Part shown: positions 8,156-15,681 of the stretch, piece after piece
Position numbering within the stretch: the stretch's first letter is position 1
Layout: every line of letters starts with the position of its first letter
Source: JBAXPW01 sp037132015
GTDB lineage: Bacteria; Patescibacteriota; Microgenomatia; UBA1406; GWC2-37-13
Direction of reading: 5' to 3'
NCBI GenBank assembly: GCA_037132015.1
Contig: JBAXPW010000009.1
Coordinates: forward strand, 1-32,848
DNA length: 32,848 nt
Program-made: the position numbers and the translations under genes
The notes under the pieces: generated by a model
Told to the model about the DNA's origin: nothing
Database searches by the model: none
Seen by the model: the letters and a program-made list of their open reading frames with translations, nothing else

Positions 8156-8743
8156 ATGAAAGTTTATTTGGCAATAAAAATACCTGAACAGGCAATTCTC
8201 GCGCTTTCAAAGCAATTGCAAGAATGGAAAAATGAGTATAGATATTTTAATTGGGTCAAACCAGAAAGATATCAAATGATCCTGCACACCTTTGGTGTAA
8301 TAGATACAGAGGATGTAGAGGCAATAAAGAAAAAAATTTATGATGCTATTTTTGAAGAATCCGAGTTTGAGTTATTTACTCGGAGTGCTGATATGTTTAT
8401 AAAAAGTAATATTTCTATCTATATAAACTTTCAACGTGAGCGCAAATTAACTCAATTAGTAAGAAGAATTCGACTAGCATTTGGAATAAACTCTGCTTAT
8501 GACTTTGTTCCCCATATTGAGATTGCAAAGTATAAAATACCATCTAAACAGCAATATTTAGCCATGAAAAGAGTATTTGAAAACTCAAGTTTCGAGGCCC
8601 AATTTCCTGTAAACGAAATATTTTTATTTGAGAGAAATACTGATGGAGTTAGTCCGGGATATACGGAATTAACATCCTTTCCATTATTATTGGACAAGAG
8701 AACATCTGATCCTATCGAGGAACAGGAATCCACGAAGGAATGA
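8156..8743 (+). CDS. 2H phosphoesterase-like (ThpR/LigT family), degenerate motifs
   Basis: A 195-residue protein with the layout of RNA 2',3'-cyclic phosphodiesterases: MKVYLAIKIPEQ at the start, WVKPERYQMILHTFGVID where the first HxTx motif belongs, and FVPHIEIAKYK where the second belongs. Compared with the family pattern (W.kpeny-HlTL-kFLG and fkPH-lTLaR), the first motif reads Q-M-I-L and the second H-I-E-I. One catalytic His and both Thr are therefore missing, and the protein is unlikely to have normal activity. The last 20 residues are acidic and variable. I use the ATG at 8156, preceded by AAT; an upstream TTG at 8138 would overlap the preceding gene. The 3' end overlaps the convergent gene by 32 bases. 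Confidence 0.7.
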   Translation: MKVYLAIKIPEQAILALSKQLQEWKNEYRYFNWVKPERYQMILHTFGVIDTEDVEAIKKKIYDAIFEESEFELFTRSADMFIKSNISIYINFQRERKLTQLVRRIRLAFGINSAYDFVPHIEIAKYKIPSKQQYLAMKRVFENSSFEAQFPVNEIFLFERNTDGVSPGYTELTSFPLLLDKRTSDPIEEQESTKE

Positions 8744-9002
8744 GGTTAGATTGGATAGCTACATATATCCCAATTTGGATAGAAAAGATAATTACGATTA
8801 ATGTAAGACTCTTTGTAAGATCTAAGATCATGTATTTTCCGATACTTTGACTCATCTTTACATTATTTATTTCAGGAGCTGATGAGGGATTAACTTTAGT
8901 TACTTCTTTTTTTGGTACTTGATCATTTTCCCATGAAAGGTTAAGTCTGTTAATTTTGTGCAAAGATGCTCTCTCTTTTTGTTTTCTAGTTTGGTATGGC
9001 AT
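8712..9002 (-). CDS. Small single-pass membrane protein, unknown
   Basis: A 96-residue protein I do not recognise. The N-terminus is strongly basic and polar (MPYQTRKQKERASLHKINR), residues 20-58 are hydrophilic, and one hydrophobic stretch at about 62-86 (LTKSLTLIVIIFSIQIGIYVAI) is long enough to cross the membrane. A short Pro-rich end (SWIPVPR) follows. The basic N-terminus suggests the N-in orientation. The start is ATG preceded by CGT, like real genes here. The 3' end overlaps the convergent phosphoesterase gene by 32 bases. No partner gene indicates its role. Confidence 0.65.
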   Translation of the reverse strand: MPYQTRKQKERASLHKINRLNLSWENDQVPKKEVTKVNPSSAPEINNVKMSQSIGKYMILDLTKSLTLIVIIFSIQIGIYVAIQSNLIPSWIPVPR

Positions 9003-9094
9003 ACGATAAAATCAAATTATGCTATATTGAATCATAAAGGAGTGTAATTGTAAAGGTCTATATAAAGAGAGTCCATGAATTATTGATTCTTAGT

Positions 9095-9130
9095 TTGATG
9101 ATTGATCTATTCTTTGTTATCATTAATAAC
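9095..9130 (+). promoter_or_regulatory. Promoter with overlapping palindrome, DUF3048-secDF operon
   Basis: TTGATG (9095-9100), a 17-base spacer and TATCAT (9118-9123) form a plausible promoter, giving a leader of about 50 bases before the ATG at 9180. An inverted repeat GTTAT (9116-9120) and ATAAC (9126-9130) covers the -10 box, the position of a repressor operator. The HTH protein encoded in the same operon is one candidate ligand; this is a guess. Confidence 0.4.
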
Positions 9131-9179
9131 GAAAATGAGAATGAATCAGTTCTAATATATTAATTATTTTCTGATACGT

Positions 9180-10394
9180 ATGTCTAAAAAAATAACATTT
9201 ATTGTGGCTTTTGTTGCATTTATAGTCTCTGCAGGTGGATCGTTTGCATATTTTTCTTCGAAAAGCAGTTCTTTACAATTTTCAAAACCAACTACAGAAT
9301 ATCAACCGCCAAATGGTAAAAGTAGCACTCCTGAAGCTACAGATACTGAACCAAAGACAGAGGAATGTCCTCTCAATGGAGCTATGTATTCAAAAAAACA
9401 ACAATCAAAGTGGGCTGTGAGAAGACCGTTAGTTGTGATGATAGAAAATACCAAAGATGCACGACCTCAATCAGGTCTTACATCAACAGATGTGTTGTAT
9501 GAAGCAGTTGCTGAAGGCGGTATTTCTCGATTTATGTCAGTATTTTATTGTCAAGATGCTCCATTTGTAGGCCCTGTGCGATCAGCACGTATATATTTTA
9601 TTCGGATGACTCAAGAATACGGCGAATATCCTTTGTATGCTCATGTTGGCGCTGCAAATTGCAATCAAGAAACTGGTTCGGGTTGTGGAAATGGAGCAAA
9701 AGCAGATGCGCTCGGTGAATTGAGTAAGCTTGGATGGGCAGGATATAATAATCTCAATCAGTTTGCAGTTCCATTCCCTGTGTTTTATCGTGATTATTCT
9801 CGTCTGAAAAAGGCAGATGGTACGGATGTCGATACAGAGCATACTATGTATACTTCTACACAAAAATTATGGACATTTGCGAAGGATAAACGAGAGCTCA
9901 CAAATCTTGATGCAGATGGAAAACAATGGGATGCTACATTTAAAAAGTGGAAGTTTCAAGATGATTCAGCAAGTAATACTAAAGGAAGTGTGAAGAAAAT
10001 TAATTATGAATTTTGGAAGTCGTTAGCATCTGATTTCAATGTACAGTGGGATTATGATAGCTCAACCAATTCCTATAAACGCACAACTGGTGGAAAAGCA
10101 CATCTTGATAAAAATACAGGGAAACAATTAGATACAAAAAATGTAATTTTGATGATGGCTGATGAATCTGTCGCAAATGATAATTACGATGCAGGTCAAC
10201 ATTTGCTATATGATATTATTGGAACAGGAGATGCGTATATTTTTCAAAATGGGACTGCTGTAAAAGGTAGTTGGAGTAAAAAAAGTCCAACAGATCGAAC
10301 AATTTATACAGATGATAAGGGCAAGGAAGTTGCAATGGTGCGTGGACGGGTGTATATTGCGATATTACCAACAGAAAATAAGATCACTTATTAA
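9180..10394 (+). CDS. DUF3048 (YerB-like) exported protein
   Basis: A 404-residue protein with an N-terminal hydrophobic signal or anchor (residues 5-25, ITFIVAFVAFIVSAGGSFAYF) and no lipobox cysteine close behind it. A low-complexity Ser/Thr/Pro/Glu linker follows to about residue 60. The DUF3048 domain is recognisable from RRPLVVMIENTKDARPQSGL, through DVLYEAVAEGGISRFMSVF, to GPVRSARIYFIRMTQEYG and YPLYAHVGAA. The C-terminal half holds the second family block (VNVILMMAD-like, YDIIGTGDAYIFQNG, RVYIAILP). YerB of Bacillus belongs to this family, whose biochemical role is unknown. It opens the operon leading to secDF, and its stop lies two bases before the regulator gene. Confidence 0.85.
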   Translation: MSKKITFIVAFVAFIVSAGGSFAYFSSKSSSLQFSKPTTEYQPPNGKSSTPEATDTEPKTEECPLNGAMYSKKQQSKWAVRRPLVVMIENTKDARPQSGLTSTDVLYEAVAEGGISRFMSVFYCQDAPFVGPVRSARIYFIRMTQEYGEYPLYAHVGAANCNQETGSGCGNGAKADALGELSKLGWAGYNNLNQFAVPFPVFYRDYSRLKKADGTDVDTEHTMYTSTQKLWTFAKDKRELTNLDADGKQWDATFKKWKFQDDSASNTKGSVKKINYEFWKSLASDFNVQWDYDSSTNSYKRTTGGKAHLDKNTGKQLDTKNVILMMADESVANDNYDAGQHLLYDIIGTGDAYIFQNGTAVKGSWSKKSPTDRTIYTDDKGKEVAMVRGRVYIAILPTENKITY

Positions 10395-10396
10395 CT

Positions 10397-10972
10397 ATGC
10401 TTGAACATATAATTACATCGAAAGCGAGAAGAAAAATTCTAGAATTATTCTTTCATCATCCAAATGAAAGTTATTATCTTCGTCATGTTGTTCGCGAGGT
10501 GAAACAAGAAGTAAATGCTGTTAAACGCGAACTTGATATCATGATTGAAGGAAAGGTTCTGCTTAAAGAAAGACGCTTAAATAAGGTGTTTTATACGTTA
10601 AATAAATCGTATGTATTTTATGATGATTTTTTGAGAATTTTTGCAAAACAAACCGAACTTGCTAACAGTATTTTTAAAGCTTTGCCAAAAATTGGAAAAG
10701 TGAAGTTTATTGTATTGTCTACAAAATATGTTAAAAAAATATTGGTAAAGGAAGATGAAATATATTTATTGCTTGTCGGAGCAATTGTTGTTCCTGAGAT
10801 TGCGCCTATTGTAAATCAAGCTGAGGTTGATTTTGGAAGAGAAGTCAATTACACTGTCATGTCTGATGAAGAATTTGCATTTCGAAAAAAAAACAATGAT
10901 CCTTTCATCTGGCGGTTTCTCAAGCAACCAAAAATTATGATAGTTGGATCAGAGGAAGAACTTTTAAAATGA
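10397..10972 (+). CDS. Winged-helix protein with degenerate nucleotidyltransferase domain
   Basis: A 191-residue protein. Residues 1-75 form a winged helix of ArsR/MarR type (ITSKARRKILELFFHHPNESYYLRHVVREV, recognition helix near VNAVKRELDIMI, wing KERRLNKVFYTLN). Residues 95-190 resemble a small MNT-type nucleotidyltransferase: KVKFIVLSTKYVKKILVKEDEIYLLLVG, then FGREVNYTVMSDEEFAFRKKNNDPFIWRFL, the usual tail of such domains. The catalytic GS and DxD motifs are not preserved (STK and DEIYL stand in their place), so enzymatic activity is doubtful. Proteins pairing HTH and MNT domains are frequent in archaea and CPR bacteria. It shares an ATGA stop/start overlap with secD, so translation is coupled; it may regulate its own operon. 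Confidence 0.7.
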   Translation: MLEHIITSKARRKILELFFHHPNESYYLRHVVREVKQEVNAVKRELDIMIEGKVLLKERRLNKVFYTLNKSYVFYDDFLRIFAKQTELANSIFKALPKIGKVKFIVLSTKYVKKILVKEDEIYLLLVGAIVVPEIAPIVNQAEVDFGREVNYTVMSDEEFAFRKKNNDPFIWRFLKQPKIMIVGSEEELLK

Positions 10973-12324
10973 AAATATTACAATACACTTTAGTAACATT
11001 GCTTTCGTTTGTTGTCATTTTTTTGGCATTGCCTGAAAATGTCCCAGTAAAATTTAATGTTGGCACAACAAAGATTAATTTTGTGATAAATCCTCCAGCT
11101 ATAAATACTACGTTTTTTGGTAAAGAAATTAGGCGTGATTTTAAGACTAAATTAGGATTGGATCTGCAAGGAGGTAGTAGTCTCACGTTTGAAGCTGATA
11201 CCTCGAAACTTAAATCAGAGGATATCGCAGAAGCACTTAATTCTGTACGTGATATAGTAGAGCGCAGAGTAAATATGTTTGGTGTTTCTGAACCTCTTGT
11301 TCAAACAATAAAAACAGGAAATAAACATAGAATCACGGTAGATATTCCGGGAACATCTAACGTTTCTGATGCAGTAAGTTTAATTGGTCAAACAGCACAG
11401 CTGAGTTTTAAGGAAGAAGGAACGGATAGTGCAAATGTGGCTACAAATACCCCTTTAATTATGAGGCTTACTCAAGATACTGGTTTGACAGGAAAAGATG
11501 TGAAACGGGCAACAGTAGTTTTTGATCAACAAGGAGGTCGTCCTCAAGTACAACTTAGATTTAATGATGTTGGTGCAAAATTATTTGAGAATGTTACGAG
11601 AAAAAATTTAGGAAAACCAGTTGGAATATTTTTAGATTTTTATCCAATTTCTGCACCTATCGTTCAGAGTGTTATTTCAGGAGGAGATGCTGTGATCAGT
11701 GGAGATTTTACATTAGATCAGGCTAAGCAACTTGCAATTGCTATCAATTCAGGCGCACTCCCAGTTCCAATCAGATTAGTAGAACAACGAACAGTTGGAC
11801 CTTCTCTAGGTTCTATAGAAATTCAAAAAAGTATTTGGGCAGGCGTATTTGGACTGTTGATGGTGATGTTTTTTATGATAATGTTTTATGGACGTCTTGG
11901 GGTAATATCTAGCTTTGCATTGATAATATATGGAATAATTTCATTTGCAATATTTAGAGTAATTCCTGTTGTACTTACATTATCTGGTATTGCAGGATTT
12001 TTACTATCAATAGGCATGGCGGTTGATTCAAATATTTTAATATTTGAGCGTATAAAAGAAGAAACGAGAAAAGGTCGAGATAGAGATGTTGCAATTCGTT
12101 TGGGATTTGGTCGTGCGATTGATGCCATCAAGGATGCAAATATAACTACGTTGATTGTTGCATTTATTTTATACAATCCACTTAGTTGGGATTTTTTACC
12201 AACGTTTGGATTGATACGAGGATTCGCACTTACTTTAGCAATAGGTGTTCTTACTAGTTTATTTACTGGGATTACGATTACACGTCAGTTATTACGTATT
12301 TTTTATCGTCAAAAGAGAAATTAA
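10969..12324 (+). CDS. secD: Protein translocase subunit SecD
   Basis: Proton-driven partner of SecYEG that pulls secreted proteins off the translocon at the outer side of the membrane. The 451 residues contain the first membrane helix (about 5-22), the conserved TKLGLDLQGGSSL motif of the P1 head region, a large extracytoplasmic domain (about 65-270) and five C-terminal helices beginning near QKSIWAGVFGLLMVMFFM. The signature AVDSNILIFERIKEE in the membrane part is intact. The gene starts inside the stop of the regulator gene and is followed by secF six bases later. SecD and SecF are separate genes, as in Escherichia. Confidence 0.96.
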   Translation: MKILQYTLVTLLSFVVIFLALPENVPVKFNVGTTKINFVINPPAINTTFFGKEIRRDFKTKLGLDLQGGSSLTFEADTSKLKSEDIAEALNSVRDIVERRVNMFGVSEPLVQTIKTGNKHRITVDIPGTSNVSDAVSLIGQTAQLSFKEEGTDSANVATNTPLIMRLTQDTGLTGKDVKRATVVFDQQGGRPQVQLRFNDVGAKLFENVTRKNLGKPVGIFLDFYPISAPIVQSVISGGDAVISGDFTLDQAKQLAIAINSGALPVPIRLVEQRTVGPSLGSIEIQKSIWAGVFGLLMVMFFMIMFYGRLGVISSFALIIYGIISFAIFRVIPVVLTLSGIAGFLLSIGMAVDSNILIFERIKEETRKGRDRDVAIRLGFGRAIDAIKDANITTLIVAFILYNPLSWDFLPTFGLIRGFALTLAIGVLTSLFTGITITRQLLRIFYRQKRN

Positions 12325-12330
12325 ATTATT

Positions 12331-13200
12331 ATGATACAGTTTATAAGGTATAGAATAATCTATTTTACGTTTTCAGCAATTGTTATTGGAATTGGACTCA
12401 TATCCGTTATCACAGGAGGTCTGAAATTCTCAATAGATTTTACTGGTGGAACAAATTTGGAATATAAACTTTCTCAATCAATATCGTTAGATAAAGTTTC
12501 AAAAATTGCTACAGATTTGAAGATCGAAGGGATAAGTGCAAAAATAAATAAAGATGTACTTAGTATACGAGCTAAACCTGTTGATGATAAAGTTGAACAA
12601 TTGTTTAGAACTAGACTAGAAAAGGATCTTTCAATAAAAGTTCAAATTTTAAGAATTGAGACAGTTGGTCCTGTATTGGGAAGAGAAACAATGATTAAAA
12701 CAGGTATAGCATCTCTTATTGCGATTGCAGGAATTTTATTATATTTAGCCTTTACGTTTAAGAGTTTTGCTTTTGCGAGTGCAGCTATTGTGGCTTTAGT
12801 ACATGATATTTTTGTTGTGATAGGAATTTATTCTCTTTTTTCACGTTTTTGGGGTGCTGAGGTAGACACTTTATTTGTTACAGCTTTGCTTACAACGATG
12901 TCATTTTCAGTACATGATACCATTATTATCTTTGATAAGGTCCGTGAATATAAACGTACACGTGGTCAAGGAGATATGGGCACGTATCTTGATCGAGCAC
13001 TTTCGGAAAATATTGTCCGATCATTAAATAATTCTATGACGATCGTATTTATGTTGATGGCATTGACACTATTAGGAGGATCATCGATTCGTTTTTTTGC
13101 AGCAACTTTATTGGTGGGTACATTAACAGGAACATATTCTTCTCCTTTTGTTGCAACACCTGTTTTATATATCATCTCTGAAAAGTTTCGAAAAAGATAA
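12331..13200 (+). CDS. secF: Protein translocase subunit SecF
   Basis: Partner of SecD in the membrane translocase. The 289 residues show a first helix (about 8-28), FSIDFTGGTNLEYKL as the SecF counterpart of the LDLQGG motif, a short extracytoplasmic domain (about 45-110) and five membrane helices. The helix carrying SFSVHDTIIIFDKVREY is the family signature. ETVGPVLGRE marks the entry to the membrane part. No Shine-Dalgarno site stands before the ATG (context AAATTATT). It is the last gene of the operon that begins at 9180; the next transcript starts near 13254. Confidence 0.96.
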   Translation: MIQFIRYRIIYFTFSAIVIGIGLISVITGGLKFSIDFTGGTNLEYKLSQSISLDKVSKIATDLKIEGISAKINKDVLSIRAKPVDDKVEQLFRTRLEKDLSIKVQILRIETVGPVLGRETMIKTGIASLIAIAGILLYLAFTFKSFAFASAAIVALVHDIFVVIGIYSLFSRFWGAEVDTLFVTALLTTMSFSVHDTIIIFDKVREYKRTRGQGDMGTYLDRALSENIVRSLNNSMTIVFMLMALTLLGGSSIRFFAATLLVGTLTGTYSSPFVATPVLYIISEKFRKR

Positions 13201-13218
13201 ATTGAGCTTGGAATATAT

Positions 13219-13247
13219 TTGACTTTTATATATTAAACTAATACTAT
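13219..13247 (+). promoter_or_regulatory. Promoter of the thr operon, leaderless leader
   Basis: TTGACT (13219-13224), exactly 17 bases, then TACTAT (13242-13247). The ATG of the leader peptide begins six bases after the -10 box, so the transcript should start at the leader's own AUG. No ribosome-binding site is present or possible in such a transcript. Confidence 0.75.
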
Positions 13248-13253
13248 TATAGT

Positions 13254-13307
13254 ATGAAAATAAAATCGGTCACCATTACAACTACTACCATTATTACACC
13301 TTTATAG
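13254..13307 (+). CDS. thrL: Threonine/isoleucine leader peptide
   Basis: A 17-codon ORF, MKIKSVTITTTTIITPL, ending in TAG. Six residues are Thr (7, 9, 10, 11, 12, 15) and four Ile (3, 8, 13, 14), against the low expected share of either. This is the composition of ThrL of enteric bacteria, where ribosome stalling at Thr or Ile codons controls the threonine genes. It stands between its own promoter and an attenuator, directly upstream of the kinase-thrC operon. The ATG is preceded by GT, the local start context. The stop codon lies inside the second arm of the pause hairpin, as required for attenuation. It is likely unrelated by descent to enteric ThrL. Confidence 0.88.
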   Translation: MKIKSVTITTTTIITPL

Positions 13308-13363
13308 GTGAAGTACGTGTATAGTAGCAAAAAAAACTTCGCCTAATAAGCGAAGTTTTTTTT
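13297..13363 (+). terminator. Thr operon attenuator with alternative hairpins
   Basis: Three competing stems are visible. Arms 1:2 are CACCT (13297-13301) and AGGTG (13306-13310). Arms 2:3, the antiterminator, are TAGGTGAAGT (13305-13314) and ACTTCGCCTA (13336-13345), ten pairs with one G-U. Arms 3:4, the terminator, are A8-CTTCGC (13329-13342) and GCGAAG-T8 (13350-13363), fourteen pairs ending in eight T's. A ribosome stalled at the Thr/Ile codons (13272-13298) covers arm 1, leaves arm 2 free to capture arm 3 and allows read-through. A ribosome at the stop codon covers arm 2, so the terminator forms. With no translation, 1:2 forms and the terminator again wins. Confidence 0.88.
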
Positions 13364-13388
13364 GAGTTAAAAGTTATTAAAAATTTAT

Positions 13389-14036
13389 ATGAAATTAGCT
13401 TTTATTGGGATGTCTGGAGCAGGAAAAACGTTTTGGGCTACCAAGTTTGAAAAAATTGGATTTGTTCGATATTCAATAGATGATTTGATTGAACAAAAAT
13501 TAGATACTGAATTAAAAAGAGAAGGATATAAAGGTATACATGATCTTGCCAAATGGATGGGATATCCATATGAACGTAGATATGAGAAAAATAGTAAACG
13601 TTATTTGGAACTCGAAGAAGAATCTATGAGAGATGTGTTATTTCTAATAAAGAATAGTCGAAAAAATGATGATATCATTATCGATACAACGGGAAGTTTG
13701 ATATATCTTGATTCTCAAATTATTAAAGAGTTGAAGCAAAATGTTTACTTGGTATATTTGGAAACACCAGAATCTGTAAAAAAAATAATGTTTGAATTAT
13801 TTATAAAAGAACCAAAGCCAGTGATATGGGGAGAGAGTTTTGTACCCTTTAATGAAGAAGAATCAAAAGATGCGCTATCACGATGTTATCCTTTACTTTT
13901 AAATTATCGTTGTAAACAATACTTAAAATATGCAGAAACTGTTATATCATATCATCAATTACACAATGCTCAATTTACCACAAGTGAGTTACTAATGTAT
14001 TTGTATGCAGAGCAAAATGTTTCTGTTGGATATTAA
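13389..14036 (+). CDS. P-loop kinase of shikimate kinase fold, candidate homoserine kinase
   Basis: A 215-residue P-loop kinase. Walker A is G7-MSGAG-K13-T14. The YSIDDLIEQKL segment matches the DxD(E)LIE region of shikimate kinases, RYLELEEESMRDVL matches their FREIE helix, and VYLETPESVKK matches the strand after it. The substrate residues differ: the conserved Arg of FRxxE reads Leu in the alignment I make by eye, and the GGG loop reads TTGSL. It is therefore probably not shikimate kinase. It sits between a threonine attenuator and thrC, where homoserine kinase (thrB) is usually found; no GHMP-type ThrB is present in the window. A non-orthologous homoserine kinase is an attractive inference. 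Other phosphotransferases, or a nucleotide kinase, remain possible. Confidence 0.75.
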   Translation: MKLAFIGMSGAGKTFWATKFEKIGFVRYSIDDLIEQKLDTELKREGYKGIHDLAKWMGYPYERRYEKNSKRYLELEEESMRDVLFLIKNSRKNDDIIIDTTGSLIYLDSQIIKELKQNVYLVYLETPESVKKIMFELFIKEPKPVIWGESFVPFNEEESKDALSRCYPLLLNYRCKQYLKYAETVISYHQLHNAQFTTSELLMYLYAEQNVSVGY

Positions 14037-14058
14037 ATATTATTATTTTTAATTTTAT

Positions 14059-15372
14059 ATGTCATCAATGCAACTTGTATGTGTCGCATGTAAAGCACTT
14101 TATTCTGTTGAAGAAATTAGATATCGATGTGAATGTGGAGAAATTCTTGAGGTACAACGAAATGATTGGGAAGAAATAAAAAAGCAAGTTACAAAAAAGG
14201 TTTTGAAGGATAGACAAGGATCATATGAGTTTCCATATAATAGTGGTGTGTGGCGATACCATGAATTGATACTTCCAGTAGAAAAAAAATATATTGTGTC
14301 AAAACCTGAAGGAAATACAAACCTCTACTTTGTTGGAACGGAGAGTGAGCAAGGTTATAAAAAGATAGGAGAATATGTAGGTGTTGAACGACTATTTCTT
14401 AAGCACGAAGGAGAAAATCCAACAGGAAGTTTTAAGGATAGAGGAATGACATGTGGAATGACGCAGGCAAAAGTAATTGGTGCAAAGGCGGTTGCATGTG
14501 CTTCAACTGGGAATACGTCAGCATCGCTTGCTTCGTATGCGTCTCAAGCAGGTATTCCGGGATTTGTTTTTATCCCTGATGGAAAAATTTCTATGAGTAA
14601 GTTATCTCAAACAATTGCATATGGCGCAACAACATTACAAGTCAAAGGAGACTTTGATGTAGCAATGAAACTTGTACAAGAAATAGCAGAAAAGATGGGA
14701 ATTTATCTATTAAATTCTATAAATCCTTTTCGCATAGAAGGTCAAAAATCGATAACATATGAATTATTGCAACAACTCGATTGGGAAGTACCAGATTGGT
14801 TAGTATTACCCGGAGGAAATTTAGGTAATACATCAGCAGCAGGCAAGGCATTACTAGAACTTAAAGAGCTTGGATTTATCAAAAAAATTCCTCGTATAGC
14901 AGTGATACAAGCACATGGAGCAAATCCATTTTTTCAAAGTTATACGAATGGATTTAAAGACAAAATCAGTGTTAAAGCGTCAACTATTGCGAGTGCAATC
15001 AATATTGGAGCTCCGGTAAGTCATACAAAAGCAGTAAGGGTAATTCATGAATCAAATGGTATTGTAGAAGAGGTTGCTGATGAAGAATTATTAAATGCAA
15101 AAGCGATTGTGGATCGTGTTGGAATTGGCTGTGAACCCGGATCGGCTACTACTGTTGCTGGTATAAAAAAACTTATTGAAAAAGGTATAATAAAATCTAA
15201 TGAAACTGTGGCAGGTTATTTGACAGCACATGTATTAAAGGATCCTGATACAACAAATATGTATCATCAAAATATGTTGGAAGGTATTCATCCGATGATG
15301 AGGAATGAGATCATTCAAGTTGATGCGACTTTGGATTCTGTACAACGTATAATAGAAAAATATATAAAATAA
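14059..15372 (+). CDS. thrC: Threonine synthase
   Basis: PLP enzyme that converts O-phosphohomoserine to threonine and phosphate. The 437 residues begin with a zinc ribbon (C8-x2-C11-x12-C24-x-C26), as in archaeal and Thermus-type threonine synthases. The PLP lysine is K126 in ENPTGSFKDRGM; STGNTSASLASYA (149-161) and GGNLGNTSAAG bind the cofactor phosphate and substrate. GCEPGSATTVAG near residue 355 completes the fold-type II core. The relation to the threonine-rich leader and attenuator upstream strongly supports this substrate over cysteate synthase or threonine dehydratase. It follows the kinase gene by 22 bases, so both should be under attenuator control. Confidence 0.95.
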   Translation: MSSMQLVCVACKALYSVEEIRYRCECGEILEVQRNDWEEIKKQVTKKVLKDRQGSYEFPYNSGVWRYHELILPVEKKYIVSKPEGNTNLYFVGTESEQGYKKIGEYVGVERLFLKHEGENPTGSFKDRGMTCGMTQAKVIGAKAVACASTGNTSASLASYASQAGIPGFVFIPDGKISMSKLSQTIAYGATTLQVKGDFDVAMKLVQEIAEKMGIYLLNSINPFRIEGQKSITYELLQQLDWEVPDWLVLPGGNLGNTSAAGKALLELKELGFIKKIPRIAVIQAHGANPFFQSYTNGFKDKISVKASTIASAINIGAPVSHTKAVRVIHESNGIVEEVADEELLNAKAIVDRVGIGCEPGSATTVAGIKKLIEKGIIKSNETVAGYLTAHVLKDPDTTNMYHQNMLEGIHPMMRNEIIQVDATLDSVQRIIEKYIK

Positions 15373-15400
15373 TAGTATAGTTACCAGTTAAGGTAAAAAT

Positions 15401-15679
15401 ATGATAGATGATAATAATAAAAAAGATCAAAATGAGATGCAGATAAGTATCAATTTGGATACGACCCCTATTTTGTATACAGATAATGTGTTTATGAATG
15501 TAAATGAAAATGGAGTTGTCCTTGATATCACTCAAAATCTTGGACCAACAAATCAATTGCGAGTTGTTTCCCGAATTGGTATGTCTCGTGAACATGCTAA
15601 ACGATTCTTAAAAGAATTTGGCAAACTTCTTGCTATGACAGAAGGTCAGGGACAAACTGGTGAAAAAAAGAACTCATAA
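15401..15679 (+). CDS. DUF3467 protein
   Basis: A 92-residue acidic protein. The middle (about 21-78: TPILYTDNVFMNVNENGVVLDITQNLG, then VVSRIGMSREHAKRFLKEFGKLL) matches the DUF3467 pattern of a beta-rich start followed by sRi-mS-hAKr and a helix. The family is small, widespread and of unknown function. The ends are polar and probably flexible. AGGT eight bases before the ATG is the nearest thing to a Shine-Dalgarno site in this operon. It lies 28 bases after thrC and two bases before the MBL gene; nothing links it directly to threonine synthesis. Confidence 0.8.
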   Translation: MIDDNNKKDQNEMQISINLDTTPILYTDNVFMNVNENGVVLDITQNLGPTNQLRVVSRIGMSREHAKRFLKEFGKLLAMTEGQGQTGEKKNS

Positions 15680-15681
15680 TT

